A DNA stretch of 64,000 bases. Source: Anabaena cylindrica PCC 7122. GTDB lineage: Bacteria > Cyanobacteriota > Cyanobacteriia > Cyanobacteriales > Nostocaceae. The stretch's first letter is position 1. Each line of letters opens with the position of its first letter. A program made the position numbers and the translations under genes. Positions 1 to 8,913 of this stretch are shown one piece after another. Under the pieces are notes generated by a model. It ran no database searches and had not been told where the DNA came from. It saw only the letters and a program-made list of their open reading frames with translations. The stretch covers positions 3,476,001 to 3,540,000 of the forward strand of contig NC_019771.1 in NCBI RefSeq assembly GCF_000317695.1. Reading direction: 5' to 3'.

Positions 1-2
1 AG

Positions 3-494
3 ATTCCCATTACTCCTAACTATGAATTGCTAAACTTAAACCAAGATGAGCAATTTCTCTCTACCAATCAATTACTTTATCAAAACGGCACATCTAGCTT
101 ATTTCATGGAACTATCTTTCAAGGCGTAAAATCTGTATTAAACGCCAGCCCTGGTAAACTCACCATCAAATGTAATTTACCACAACCCACAGCACAACAA
201 CAGGGACAATTTCCAGTCCAAACATTCAATCCATATATTGCAGATGTACAGATACATTCACTCTGGATTTGGACACAGCATTTTCATCAAATAGGGTGCT
301 TACCCTCAGAAATTCAAAACTTTGAACAATTTGTACAAATACCTTTTGGTGAAACATTTTATGTTACCTGTGAAATCCAATCCAAGACAGAATCAAATGT
401 AGTGGCTAACATCATTACCCATAACAAAGAAGGACAAATTTATAACCAGATGATTGGTGCAAAAGGAACTATTTTACCCAAGCAAATAGGATAG
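3..494 (+). CDS. C-terminal end of an HglE/PfaA-type polyketide synthase (dehydratase region), cut by the window edge
   Basis: The reading frame is open to the first base of the window, so only the last ~164 residues of a larger protein are visible. The segment carries a hotdog-fold dehydratase signature (LFHGTIFQGV, about residues 35-45 of the visible part) and ends in a beta-rich stretch without a carrier or thioesterase domain. This is the usual C-terminus of iterative PKSs of the heterocyst-glycolipid or PUFA-synthase type. The next genes, a KS/CLF-AT protein and a PfaD enzyme, fit the same system. The dehydratase would remove water from beta-hydroxyacyl-ACP during chain assembly. The family call is firm from context; the exact subfamily cannot be judged without the upstream part. 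Confidence 0.75.
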   Translation: MPITPNYELLNLNQDEQFLSTNQLLYQNGTSSLFHGTIFQGVKSVLNASPGKLTIKCNLPQPTAQQQGQFPVQTFNPYIADVQIHSLWIWTQHFHQIGCLPSEIQNFEQFVQIPFGETFYVTCEIQSKTESNVVANIITHNKEGQIYNQMIGAKGTILPKQIG

Positions 495-575
495 ACATAT
501 CAAGACCTCCTTCCCAATATAGCAGCGGTCATTTGTAACTTACATTTAGATATTATTCAACTGACAACTGCTATA

Positions 576-670
576 TATGGCAATTCCCAAGCTCACAAAA
601 TACATCCGCTTACCAAGGGGAGGGTTGGGGAGGGGTAATTTTGTATCTAACTAGAGTGGGAAAGGCTATA
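576..670 (+). repeat. MITE-like element, copy 1 (internally shortened)
   Basis: It begins TATGGCAATTCCCA and ends GTGGGAAAGGCTATA, giving imperfect terminal inverted repeats of about 14 bp. The core contains TTACCAAGGGGAGGGTTGGGG. Near-identical elements lie at 12097-12214 and 17067-17185 in the same orientation. This copy is about 20 bp shorter because it lacks the segment around the GCGCTGTCGCGC palindrome. Confidence 0.75.
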
Positions 671-761
671 ACACCTATCTTCTTCCTTTTTTCTTCGCGC
701 TCTTTGCGCCTTCGCGGTTCATTTAATCCATATTCTTTTAATTCAAAATTGGAGAATAAGC

Positions 762-3518
762 ATGAAAGAATTTCCGAAAAATAAAATTCCTAAAATTGCA
801 ATTATAGGAATGGACTGCTTCATTAGTAATTGCCAAGGATTAGATGCTTTTGAAAGCAGTATTTACCAAGGCAAACAACATTTTACACCCCTAAATTATA
901 GCGATACCCCATCATTAACAATTCCATTAGCAGAAATTAATCAACTTTCCTCCCAACAACAATTAATGTTGCAGGTAGCTAATAATGCGCTTAAAAATGC
1001 TCAATTAAATCCAGAGACGAAAATTGCAGTTGTGATGGTGACTGAATCTCAAAGTCACTACCAAAACAAACTAGCAAGTTATATTTCTCGGCTGTGGGAT
1101 GCAACTAGTCCTGCATTTGCTGAAGAAAACTCAGGCTTTTCAGCCTTGAATTTAGCACAAAAACTATTAATAAATAAACAAGTAGATGCTGTATTAGTTG
1201 CAGCAATGGATTTTGCTGAAGAGAAAAATCAGATTATAGGTTTGCAAACTCTCAGTTACGATCAAAATGCCGATGCTACTTTAGTAGGAGAGGGTGCAGC
1301 CGCTGTAGTATTGCAACTTCATCAAACAGCCAAAGAAAATAATAATTGTATATATGCAGTAATTGATGCTTTGAGTGTGGTGCAGAATTCCCCACATCAA
1401 CCGCAAGCAGTTACAGAAGCTTGCCAGACTGCTTTTCAGATTGCAGATATTCAAGCTCAAGATATTGGCTATTTGGAAGTTTATGCTGGTGGAAATACCC
1501 AACAAGATGAAGCAGAAATTCAAGGTTTAGTTACAGCTTATACAACTGGGGAATCAAACTTAAGTTGTGCAGTGGGTAGCATCAAAGCTAATATTGGTCA
1601 TACTCACAGTGCATCGGGAATTATCAGTTTAATTAAAACAGCATTGTGTTTATATCACCGCTACATTCCCGCAGTTCCCAATTGGTCATGTCCCAAACAA
1701 CCGGATATGTGGAGTGGAAGTCCCTTTTATGTGGCTACAGAATCTAAACCTTGGTTTATAGAACCAGGTACGACTAAAAGAATAGCTGCTGTTAACAGTA
1801 TGGAGGCAAATGGCAGTTATGCACACTTGATTTTATCAGAGGAAGTCAGCCAGATAGAACGCAAGAGCAGATATTTAGAGCAGATTCCTTATTATTTATA
1901 TGCGATCGCAGCAGAAAATCGCACCTCCCTATTAAACCAAATTACCGCACTTAAGCAAACCCTCAAAGATACCCCTGTTCTCTCTCAACTGGCCAGCCAA
2001 ACCTTTAGAGAATTTCAAAAACATCAACAGTCAAATTATGCAAATTATGCGATCGCAATTCTGGCACGAAATCAAGAAGAACTCACACGAGAATTAGACC
2101 GTGCCATCCCCGGTGTTAATCTTGCCTTTGATACCGGAAAAGACTGGCAAACCCCCCTTGGTAGCTATTTTACTGCCAAACCACAGGGCAAAAAAGGTAA
2201 AGTCGCTTTTGTTTACCCCGGTTCCTTCACTTCTTACATCGGAGTAGGGCGAAATCTCTTACGTCTGTTTCCCAAAATTTATGATGATCCTATCATCAAT
2301 AGCGTTTATAATCGCACCGCCAACATTGAAAAAATTCTCTATCCCCGCAGCTTAAAAAAATTATCAAAAAGAGAAATAGAAGCCTTAGAACAGCAATTAA
2401 TCAATGACCCAGTAGCAATGCTGGAATCTGAAGTTGGCTTTGCTGGACTCATGACTGCAATACTCAGAAATTATTTCCAAATACAATCACAATGTGTCTT
2501 TGGTTATAGCCTTGGTGAAACCAGCATGATGTTAGCCCAAGGTATTTGGACAAGCTTTAAAGAAACAAGTGATTATTTGAATTCATCGCCCCTCTTTAAA
2601 ACTCAATTATCCGGCCCCAAAAATGCAGTTCGTCAACATTGGAAAATACCAGGAGAAGATCAAAACCCAGATTTTTGGAGCAACTACATCCTGATGTGTC
2701 CATTATCCCGTGTTCAGGAAGCAATAAAAAACGAACCTCGTGTCTACATACCTTTAATTAATGCACCAGAAGAAATTGTTATTGCTGGTGAAACAAAAGC
2801 CTGTCAAAGAATAATTCAACAACTAAATTGTGATGCTTTTCCAACTTCCATCAATCATGTAATTCATTGTGAGCCAATGCACTCCGAGTACAATGAACTA
2901 GTAAAAATTAACACCTTACCTCTCGGAAACGTATCAGAATCTATTTTTTATTCCTCCGCAGAATATGAACCAATCAAACTCAATAGCCATACTATAGGAC
3001 ACAACATTGCTAAATGTCTATGTCAGCAACTTGATTTTCCTCGCCTCATTAACCGGGTTTACAACGACAATATCAGAATATTTATTGAAGTAGGTGTTGG
3101 TAGCAGTTGTTCAAGATGGATTAGCTCAAATCTCCAAGAAAGAGAACATATAGCCGTATCTATTAATCGTAAAGGTTTAGATGATCATACTTCAATTATC
3201 AGAGCATTAGGTAAACTTCTCAGCCATCGTGTCGAATTAGATTTATCACCCTTGTATTCTCTTTCTTCAGAACCAAATCAACCTTTAATTAACCTAGAAA
3301 ATTCTACTATTAAAAAACCAGAAAAAACCTTCAAATCCATTTCTGGCAAACCATCTAATTGGCACTACAGGAAATTGAGTACTAATAATGCACTCATGAC
3401 TAAAAATCATACCTTTTTAATCAAATCACGCCAGGAATCACTACAGCAAATAAACTCCTTAATTCAACAGCAAATTGAATTTTACAAAAAATACTTGAGC
3501 AAGAACCAAAATAAATGA
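762..3518 (+). CDS. Polyketide synthase subunit: inactive ketosynthase (chain-length factor) fused to acyltransferase, HglC/PfaC-like
   Basis: The N-terminal half (~residues 10-360) has the thiolase fold of a ketosynthase. The nucleophile region reads AEENSGFSAL with no cysteine, and the usual VEAHGT histidine site reads LEVYAGG; only the second histidine remains (NIGHTHSASG). This is the pattern of a chain-length factor rather than a condensing enzyme. The C-terminal part (~480-790) is an acyltransferase with the nucleophile motif GYSLGE. HglC- and PfaC-type proteins have the same order. The last ~45 residues form a Gln-rich helix (NHTFLIKSRQESLQQINSLI) that resembles the small protein at 11907-12119. 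It lies just after the partial PKS and before pfaD, so it probably pairs with them. A shine-dalgarno-like GGAG (TTGGAGAATAAGC) precedes the ATG. Confidence 0.85.
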   Translation: MKEFPKNKIPKIAIIGMDCFISNCQGLDAFESSIYQGKQHFTPLNYSDTPSLTIPLAEINQLSSQQQLMLQVANNALKNAQLNPETKIAVVMVTESQSHYQNKLASYISRLWDATSPAFAEENSGFSALNLAQKLLINKQVDAVLVAAMDFAEEKNQIIGLQTLSYDQNADATLVGEGAAAVVLQLHQTAKENNNCIYAVIDALSVVQNSPHQPQAVTEACQTAFQIADIQAQDIGYLEVYAGGNTQQDEAEIQGLVTAYTTGESNLSCAVGSIKANIGHTHSASGIISLIKTALCLYHRYIPAVPNWSCPKQPDMWSGSPFYVATESKPWFIEPGTTKRIAAVNSMEANGSYAHLILSEEVSQIERKSRYLEQIPYYLYAIAAENRTSLLNQITALKQTLKDTPVLSQLASQTFREFQKHQQSNYANYAIAILARNQEELTRELDRAIPGVNLAFDTGKDWQTPLGSYFTAKPQGKKGKVAFVYPGSFTSYIGVGRNLLRLFPKIYDDPIINSVYNRTANIEKILYPRSLKKLSKREIEALEQQLINDPVAMLESEVGFAGLMTAILRNYFQIQSQCVFGYSLGETSMMLAQGIWTSFKETSDYLNSSPLFKTQLSGPKNAVRQHWKIPGEDQNPDFWSNYILMCPLSRVQEAIKNEPRVYIPLINAPEEIVIAGETKACQRIIQQLNCDAFPTSINHVIHCEPMHSEYNELVKINTLPLGNVSESIFYSSAEYEPIKLNSHTIGHNIAKCLCQQLDFPRLINRVYNDNIRIFIEVGVGSSCSRWISSNLQEREHIAVSINRKGLDDHTSIIRALGKLLSHRVELDLSPLYSLSSEPNQPLINLENSTIKKPEKTFKSISGKPSNWHYRKLSTNNALMTKNHTFLIKSRQESLQQINSLIQQQIEFYKKYLSKNQNK

Positions 3519-3575
3519 ATCTCACAAAACTAAATCAAGATATTAGTATCTTGCTGAATGATTCCTTGATGTGAA

Positions 3576-3625
3576 AAGCTCCCCGGATTTATACGTGGGG
3601 TCAATCCAAAATCTAAAATTGTCTC
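3576..3625. repeat. Hairpin remnant resembling the end of an IS200/IS605-type element
   Basis: CCCCGGATTTATACGTGGGG forms an imperfect hairpin and is followed by GTCAATCCAAAATCTAAAAT. From memory, similar hairpins border IS200/IS605 elements in cyanobacteria. No transposase is present, so this would be only a footprint; chance similarity cannot be excluded. Confidence 0.35.
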
Positions 3626-3666
3626 TTAGATTACGCGGAACTTCCTAAAACTAGAGGTTTATTAAC

Positions 3667-5322
3667 GTGTTTAATACAGAAAAAAACCTGAATCAATATA
3701 ATCATCTCAGATTATCCCACTTATTCATCAATAATCCTCAAATTTGGCAAGGTAATTTAAATACTGTTTCATTTAATGCCGAAGAAATTAAAATTAAACT
3801 GAAGAATTTAAATAAACCTTGTTATATAGTTAGATATGAAGGACAAATTGGCATTACCAACGAAGGTAATTTATCTCATGCCAATAATGGTAAAACAGCC
3901 CAAATAGAAATGCTCATGGCTGTTCCTCCCTTAACAATTCAACAATTAGGTGATCCAACTTTTCTAGACTTTTACGGTGTAAAATATGCCTATGCTACAG
4001 GTGCAATGGCGCAGGGAATTGCTTCTGAAGAAATGGTAATTTCTCTAGGAAAACAAAATATCCTCAGTTCATTTGGTGCAGGAGGTTTATCTCCTTCCCG
4101 TGTCGAAGCGGCAATTAATCGCATTCAGCCAGCCTTAGATCAAAAACCTTTCGCTTTTAACTTACTCCATAGTCCCAGCGAACCAGCAATTGAACGGCGT
4201 AGCATTGATTTATATCTCAAATACCAAATCAGAATCATTGAAGCCTCTGCATTTTTAGATTTAACCGACAACATTGTTTACTATCGAGTTGCTGGACTAA
4301 GTTTAAATTCAGCTAATCAAATTGAAATCAAAAATAAAGTCATTGCCAAAGTTTCCCGGCGAGAAGTAGCGAGCAAATTTCTTCAACCTGCTCCCACAAA
4401 AATTATCAACCAATTAGTTCAACAAGGTCTTATTAGCGAATTACAAGCCAATCTTGCCTCTAAAATTCCCATGGCTGATGATATCACCGTAGAAGCAGAT
4501 TCTGGCGGTCACACAGATAATCGTCCTCTCATTTGTTTATTACCTTCCATCTTAGAATTGCGAGATGAAATTCAAAATAAATATAAATATAAAAACCCCG
4601 TCAGAATCGGCGTAGCCGGTGGAATTTCCACACCGCAATCAGCCTTAGCTGCCTTTATGATGGGTGCTGCTTATGTAGTCACAGGCTCCATTAATCAATC
4701 CTGTATTGAAGCAGAAACTTCTCAATATACCAAAGCATTACTAGCACAAGCAGAAATGACTGATGTCATGATGGCCCCCGCTGCTGATATGTTTGAAATG
4801 GGAGTAAAACTGCAAGTTCTCAAACGAGGAACCCTCTTTCCCCTCCGCGCTCAAAAACTTTTAGAATTCTACAAAAACTATAATTCAATTGAAGAAATTC
4901 CTCCAGCAGAAAAAGAAAAATTAGAAAAGCAGATTTTGAAAAAAACTGTACAAGAAGTTTGGCAAGAAACCGTCACTTATTTATCCCAACGTAACCCTGA
5001 TAAATTAACCAAAGCAGCAAATAATCCTAAACTAAAAATGGCACTGATTTTCCGCTGGTATTTAGGACTATCTTCTCGTTGGTCTAACACTGGTGAAAAA
5101 GGTCGAGAAATTGATTATCAAATTTGGTGTGGTCCAGCAATGGGTAGCTTTAATGATTGGGTTCGAGGCTCCTATCTATCTGAACCAAAAAATCGCAAAG
5201 TCGTAGAACTTGCTGATCATATTATGAAAGGAGCAACATTTTTATATCGCATTCAAAATTTAAAAATTCAAGGACTGCTAATTCCAGATGAATACAGTCA
5301 GTATCGTCCAGAAGGGTTATAA
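3667..5322 (+). CDS. PfaD-family enoyl reductase (nitronate monooxygenase/2-nitropropane dioxygenase fold)
   Basis: This is a 551-residue FMN-dependent TIM-barrel protein of the PfaD family, the trans-acting enoyl reductase of PUFA synthases and related iterative PKSs. It would reduce 2-enoyl-ACP intermediates. The motifs seen are GAGGLSPSRVEAAINRI, the glycine-rich ADSGGHTDNRPL and GVAGGISTPQSALAAFMMGA, the last typical of the phosphate-binding end of the barrel. Length and motif order are normal for PfaD. The start is a GTG with AGAGG about 9 bp upstream. It lies 3' of the KS/CLF-AT gene and only 2 bp from the next gene, so it is in the same operon. Confidence 0.9.
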   Translation: MFNTEKNLNQYNHLRLSHLFINNPQIWQGNLNTVSFNAEEIKIKLKNLNKPCYIVRYEGQIGITNEGNLSHANNGKTAQIEMLMAVPPLTIQQLGDPTFLDFYGVKYAYATGAMAQGIASEEMVISLGKQNILSSFGAGGLSPSRVEAAINRIQPALDQKPFAFNLLHSPSEPAIERRSIDLYLKYQIRIIEASAFLDLTDNIVYYRVAGLSLNSANQIEIKNKVIAKVSRREVASKFLQPAPTKIINQLVQQGLISELQANLASKIPMADDITVEADSGGHTDNRPLICLLPSILELRDEIQNKYKYKNPVRIGVAGGISTPQSALAAFMMGAAYVVTGSINQSCIEAETSQYTKALLAQAEMTDVMMAPAADMFEMGVKLQVLKRGTLFPLRAQKLLEFYKNYNSIEEIPPAEKEKLEKQILKKTVQEVWQETVTYLSQRNPDKLTKAANNPKLKMALIFRWYLGLSSRWSNTGEKGREIDYQIWCGPAMGSFNDWVRGSYLSEPKNRKVVELADHIMKGATFLYRIQNLKIQGLLIPDEYSQYRPEGL

Positions 5323-5324
5323 AT

Positions 5325-6662
5325 ATGCCAGACAGCAGAAAATTGGGAAGTCTGGAAGAAACGATGGAAATCCTTAACAAACGAGCTAAAACATGGAATT
5401 TAGTTACTATTAGTCGTATCAAAGGTAATCTCCAAGAAGCATTTCTCAGACAATCTCTAGACATTCTCCAATATCGTCATCCTCGTTTAAATTCCCGAAT
5501 TATAGATTTTGAAAATTGTCTTTACTTTAAGACTGCGGGTACACAAAAAATTGATTTGCGAGTTCTTAATCCTTTAAATGAGGAACAATGGCAAGAAGTT
5601 GTTAATGAAGAGATGAATCAGGTAATTGACAGTAGCAAATGCCTCATGCGAGTTGTATTAGCTCCTATCCTGGGGGAGAAAAAAATCAGTTATCTTATTA
5701 CAACATTGCACCATGCAATTGCAGACGGATTATCAAGCATTCAACTTCACTCACAAATCTTAAATTATTATCAAAGACTCGCCTCTGGCGACACAATTCA
5801 ACCAATTATTAAATTGGAGCCATTACCACCTATTGAAAGCATAATCACCAAATATACACAAGATTATAGAGGGTGTATATACAGTAATTTATTGTCGTTA
5901 AAGCTTGGTATTCAAAAACTTTTATACCAACCAAAAACATTAGGATTTGAAAAATATGTATCTATTCCCCAACGAACTTCTCAAATTATCCATAAACAAA
6001 TTGAGCCGGATTTAACCCGAAAATTTGTTAATAAATGTCGCCAAGAAAATGTCACAGTATATAGTGCTTTATGCGCCATACTCATGTTCACAGTAGCCAG
6101 AAAGATTATCAAACCTAATCAAAAAAGTGTGAACGTAAATTGCTTATCATATCTTGATTTACGTAGGCTTTTACAACCTCCAATTAGTGAAGCAGATCTA
6201 GGCGTTCTGGCTACCTCTATGATGCAATTTTACACCATAAAACAGCATACATATTTCTGGGAATTAGCGCGGACAGTAAAATCTAACTTAGAAACTAGTA
6301 TCAAGCGTGGTGATATTTTCTATATGCCATTAATTGCCAAGCAACTCATAAACTTTTGTTTTTTCTTTCCCAAACAGGTAGCCGCTACAGTTTCAGTTTC
6401 TAATGTTGGTAAGATAAATATTCCCAACATTTATGGTGAATTAGAACTAGAAGAGATTAGTTTTGCTGGTTCTCATGCTTTATATGCAGGTATGTTTGTA
6501 ATTCATGCCGCTAGTTTTCAAGAAAAAATGCTGTTAAATTTTGGATTTTCTCAGCCTTCAATTAGTAGAAAATCAATAGATTATTTAATAGAAAATGTCA
6601 TGTCTTGTATTTATGATATTTGTAATTCAAATAATGGCAGCACATTTTTTCTAGCGAATTGA
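5325..6662 (+). CDS. Condensation-domain-like acyltransferase, PapA5 (phthiocerol dimycocerosyl transferase) type
   Basis: The protein has 445 residues and the HHxxxDG catalytic motif of the condensation/BAHD/PapA superfamily (LHHAIADGLSS, about residue 130). The overall length and the C-terminal NVGKINIP region resemble stand-alone PapA acyltransferases, not NRPS condensation domains. Such enzymes move an acyl chain from a carrier protein to an alcohol. It starts 2 bp after pfaD and is probably translationally coupled to it. Its likely role here is to esterify a hydroxyl of the product with an acyl chain from the cluster's ACP or PKS; the acceptor is not deducible from sequence. Confidence 0.8.
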   Translation: MPDSRKLGSLEETMEILNKRAKTWNLVTISRIKGNLQEAFLRQSLDILQYRHPRLNSRIIDFENCLYFKTAGTQKIDLRVLNPLNEEQWQEVVNEEMNQVIDSSKCLMRVVLAPILGEKKISYLITTLHHAIADGLSSIQLHSQILNYYQRLASGDTIQPIIKLEPLPPIESIITKYTQDYRGCIYSNLLSLKLGIQKLLYQPKTLGFEKYVSIPQRTSQIIHKQIEPDLTRKFVNKCRQENVTVYSALCAILMFTVARKIIKPNQKSVNVNCLSYLDLRRLLQPPISEADLGVLATSMMQFYTIKQHTYFWELARTVKSNLETSIKRGDIFYMPLIAKQLINFCFFFPKQVAATVSVSNVGKINIPNIYGELELEEISFAGSHALYAGMFVIHAASFQEKMLLNFGFSQPSISRKSIDYLIENVMSCIYDICNSNNGSTFFLAN

Positions 6663-6788
6663 AAAACAAAAATCAGTTCTATACAATAGCGTAGTTTCAA
6701 GTTTGATCAGCATTGCTCATGAAATATTTTTAGTACGTCTTCAGGGTTTAGATATACATAGACTTCACTCATAAATAAGGATATGCAG

Positions 6789-8087
6789 ATGAATACTGTC
6801 CAAATTAGTGACCGAATTACTCTGATTCAAAATAAGCTTTTTGAACAGGCACATACTCAGCCTTTAGAATTAAAATTCCTCGCTATAGCCATGAATAAGC
6901 AGGGAATTAAAGGAGAAAAACTATATTCTCATCCAGAAATTATTACCTTACCAACACAAGGATGTGAATATTTACTTTCCTTCAATGCTCATCAGAAATC
7001 AATTTTGTCTGCTGCATTCTTAGCTAATTTCTATAAATTTGTTGCCAATAGTGAATCCCAAACGCTAATATCAAATGTGAGTGTCGCTGAAAAAATTTTT
7101 GTTCCCTATTCAGATGAGTATATGATTCTTCATCAAGAAACCAGTGAAGAGTTAGATCATATATGGTCTTTTAGAACCTTACATAGCATGGTTTGCCGAG
7201 AAACAGGATGTCCTGATTTATTTGATGAACCTGGCTTCTTTTTTGGCAATTTTAGAGCTATTCCTCAATCAGATTGGCAAAGTTTAAATACTTGTTTTAG
7301 CTTTGATAATGATCGTTCTGAAACTTTATCTTTACTATTAAAAGGTAAAAACCACTTAAAAAAAATAGTAGAGAAATTACAAAATCAAGATAGTAATTCA
7401 ATATATCGAACTTTACAGTTCATAGTTGGAGATGCTGTCAGAATGCTACCTGCTGATAAAGTTCAAGAAAATGGACTGGGAAGTTTATGGCTTTTATATA
7501 GATATGTTGCTAATGTGGAATTAAAACAAGCTGAAGCTTATTTATTTGATAGTCCCGAAAGTTTTGAATACGAGCCTTTGGCTATGGAAATGAATCAAGC
7601 ACACTTAACAGATGAAGCACGTCACTATACAACATCTTTTGACTTAGGAATGGAACTCTATAGAAAAGCACCTCCTGAAGCTCAATTTTTTATCCGATAT
7701 TGTTTACAGAAAGTTGTAGAAGACTACATTCAAGCTGCCTTTGCAACTTATTTGGAAAAGTTAGATAAAAGTCAACAAGGATTCGTATTTACTGATGTCA
7801 GAATTGGGCTAAATGCACTACGCATGACTCTACATCATCCCGAATTATCTGATAAGCAAGTAAATATCAATGAACTCATTCACTCCTGGCAAAATATTAG
7901 CCAATATTGGCGAAAAGTTATTGGAACTATAGAACAAAAAACTTGGCGTTACAAGTCTCAGCAAATTCATCGTCTTATTCAACAACTAGAACTTGATTTA
8001 AATAAAAATAAACTGGGTAATCACTATCAACGTTATCAAGACTGTTTAGAAACAGAAGAACTTAAAAGATTCATAGAAGTAGCATAA
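6789..8087 (+). CDS. Dimetal-carboxylate enzyme of the AurF/CylC fold, probable aliphatic halogenase or oxygenase
   Basis: Numbering from the upstream ATG at 6783, the metal-ligand pattern of the AurF/CylC family is complete. There is ExxH at E123/H126 (SEELDH), a candidate mid-helix glutamate E246 or E251, and HxxxExxH at H274/E278/H281 (HLTDEARH); E91 is a candidate first ligand. AurF is a diiron N-oxygenase. CylC chlorinates an unactivated carbon of an ACP-bound fatty acid in cylindrocyclophane biosynthesis. The ferredoxin and ACP genes directly downstream and the CylK-like and Dar genes further on favour a CylC-like role. The ATG at 6789 is chosen because AAGGA lies 7 bp before it. Sequence alone does not separate halogenation from hydroxylation. 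Confidence 0.8.
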   Translation: MNTVQISDRITLIQNKLFEQAHTQPLELKFLAIAMNKQGIKGEKLYSHPEIITLPTQGCEYLLSFNAHQKSILSAAFLANFYKFVANSESQTLISNVSVAEKIFVPYSDEYMILHQETSEELDHIWSFRTLHSMVCRETGCPDLFDEPGFFFGNFRAIPQSDWQSLNTCFSFDNDRSETLSLLLKGKNHLKKIVEKLQNQDSNSIYRTLQFIVGDAVRMLPADKVQENGLGSLWLLYRYVANVELKQAEAYLFDSPESFEYEPLAMEMNQAHLTDEARHYTTSFDLGMELYRKAPPEAQFFIRYCLQKVVEDYIQAAFATYLEKLDKSQQGFVFTDVRIGLNALRMTLHHPELSDKQVNINELIHSWQNISQYWRKVIGTIEQKTWRYKSQQIHRLIQQLELDLNKNKLGNHYQRYQDCLETEELKRFIEVA

Positions 8088-8155
8088 CAATTAACATCTC
8101 TATTAATTAACCTGCATAATTTAGGCTTTGTGAAATATGAATAATGGAGATAGAA

Positions 8156-8443
8156 ATGATAGTTTCTATTCATTTTGAAGATGATCAAAAAACCATTAAA
8201 ACTGTCGCCAACCAATGCTTAACTCAGATATGTGATCAGTATCCCAACTCAATTCTGTTTGGTTGTCGTAGTGGTGTCTGTGGAACCTGCCTAATTGAAG
8301 TTGTGAGTGGGATAGAAAATCTCTCTCCTATAATGGAAAAAGAGCAAATTTTACTAGATATTTTAGCTCCAAAAAATCCACTGATTCGGGTAGCTTGTCA
8401 ATGTGTAGTTAAAGATGATATTTGCATTCGAGTAGCTAGTTGA
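8156..8443 (+). CDS. Plant-type [2Fe-2S] ferredoxin
   Basis: A 95-residue protein with the cluster-binding pattern CRSGVCGTC followed by a fourth cysteine (VACQC) about 37 residues later. This is the chloroplast-type [2Fe-2S] arrangement, although the loop is more divergent than in photosynthetic PetF. It sits between the dimetal enzyme and the ACP and most likely supplies electrons to one or both dimetal oxygenases of the cluster. The ATG at 8156 is preferred over the one at 8144, since GGAG lies 7 bp upstream of it. Confidence 0.9.
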   Translation: MIVSIHFEDDQKTIKTVANQCLTQICDQYPNSILFGCRSGVCGTCLIEVVSGIENLSPIMEKEQILLDILAPKNPLIRVACQCVVKDDICIRVAS

Positions 8444-8479
8444 TTACTAAAATTCACTTACTCCATTATCAAAAGAACG

Positions 8480-8785
8480 ATGAGTCAAAATATAAGCAAT
8501 TCTCAACCTAAAAAGCCTTATTCAGTAGCGGATATTGAAGCATGGTTTGTTTCTAATGTTGCCTATATGATGGGAGTTAATCCAGAGGAAATAGATATCC
8601 GTGAACCTTTAGATAGCTATGGATTAGATTCAGCACAAGCCATGCTGCTTGCTAGTAAAGCAGAGAAATATTTGGGTTTAAAATTGCCTCTTATACATCT
8701 TTGGAATTATCCTACAATTGAGGAACTTTCTCAGAGATTAGCTGAAGAATTGGAAAATTCCCAATCAGAAATCTTACAAATGTAA
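8480..8785 (+). CDS. Acyl carrier protein
   Basis: A 101-residue carrier protein with the phosphopantetheine attachment motif DSYGLDSAQA (serine 51) and a predicted four-helix layout. The leading ~15 residues (ASN/LYS/PRO-rich) precede the domain. As the only free-standing carrier protein in the cluster, it probably holds the acyl chain presented to the dimetal enzyme encoded upstream, in the way CylB serves CylC. The loading enzyme is not visible; no fatty acyl-AMP ligase gene is in this window. Confidence 0.92.
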   Translation: MSQNISNSQPKKPYSVADIEAWFVSNVAYMMGVNPEEIDIREPLDSYGLDSAQAMLLASKAEKYLGLKLPLIHLWNYPTIEELSQRLAEELENSQSEILQM

Positions 8786-8913
8786 GCAATAAAGTTTTTA
8801 AGTTTTTCCTCCTCTAAGACTGACACTTCGCCAGAATAGAGACAACATGGTTCAGCGGAGTGTCTTCTTTTTCTTTAGGATTTATAGCTTGTTCAAACTT
8901 GGGAGATTTAGTC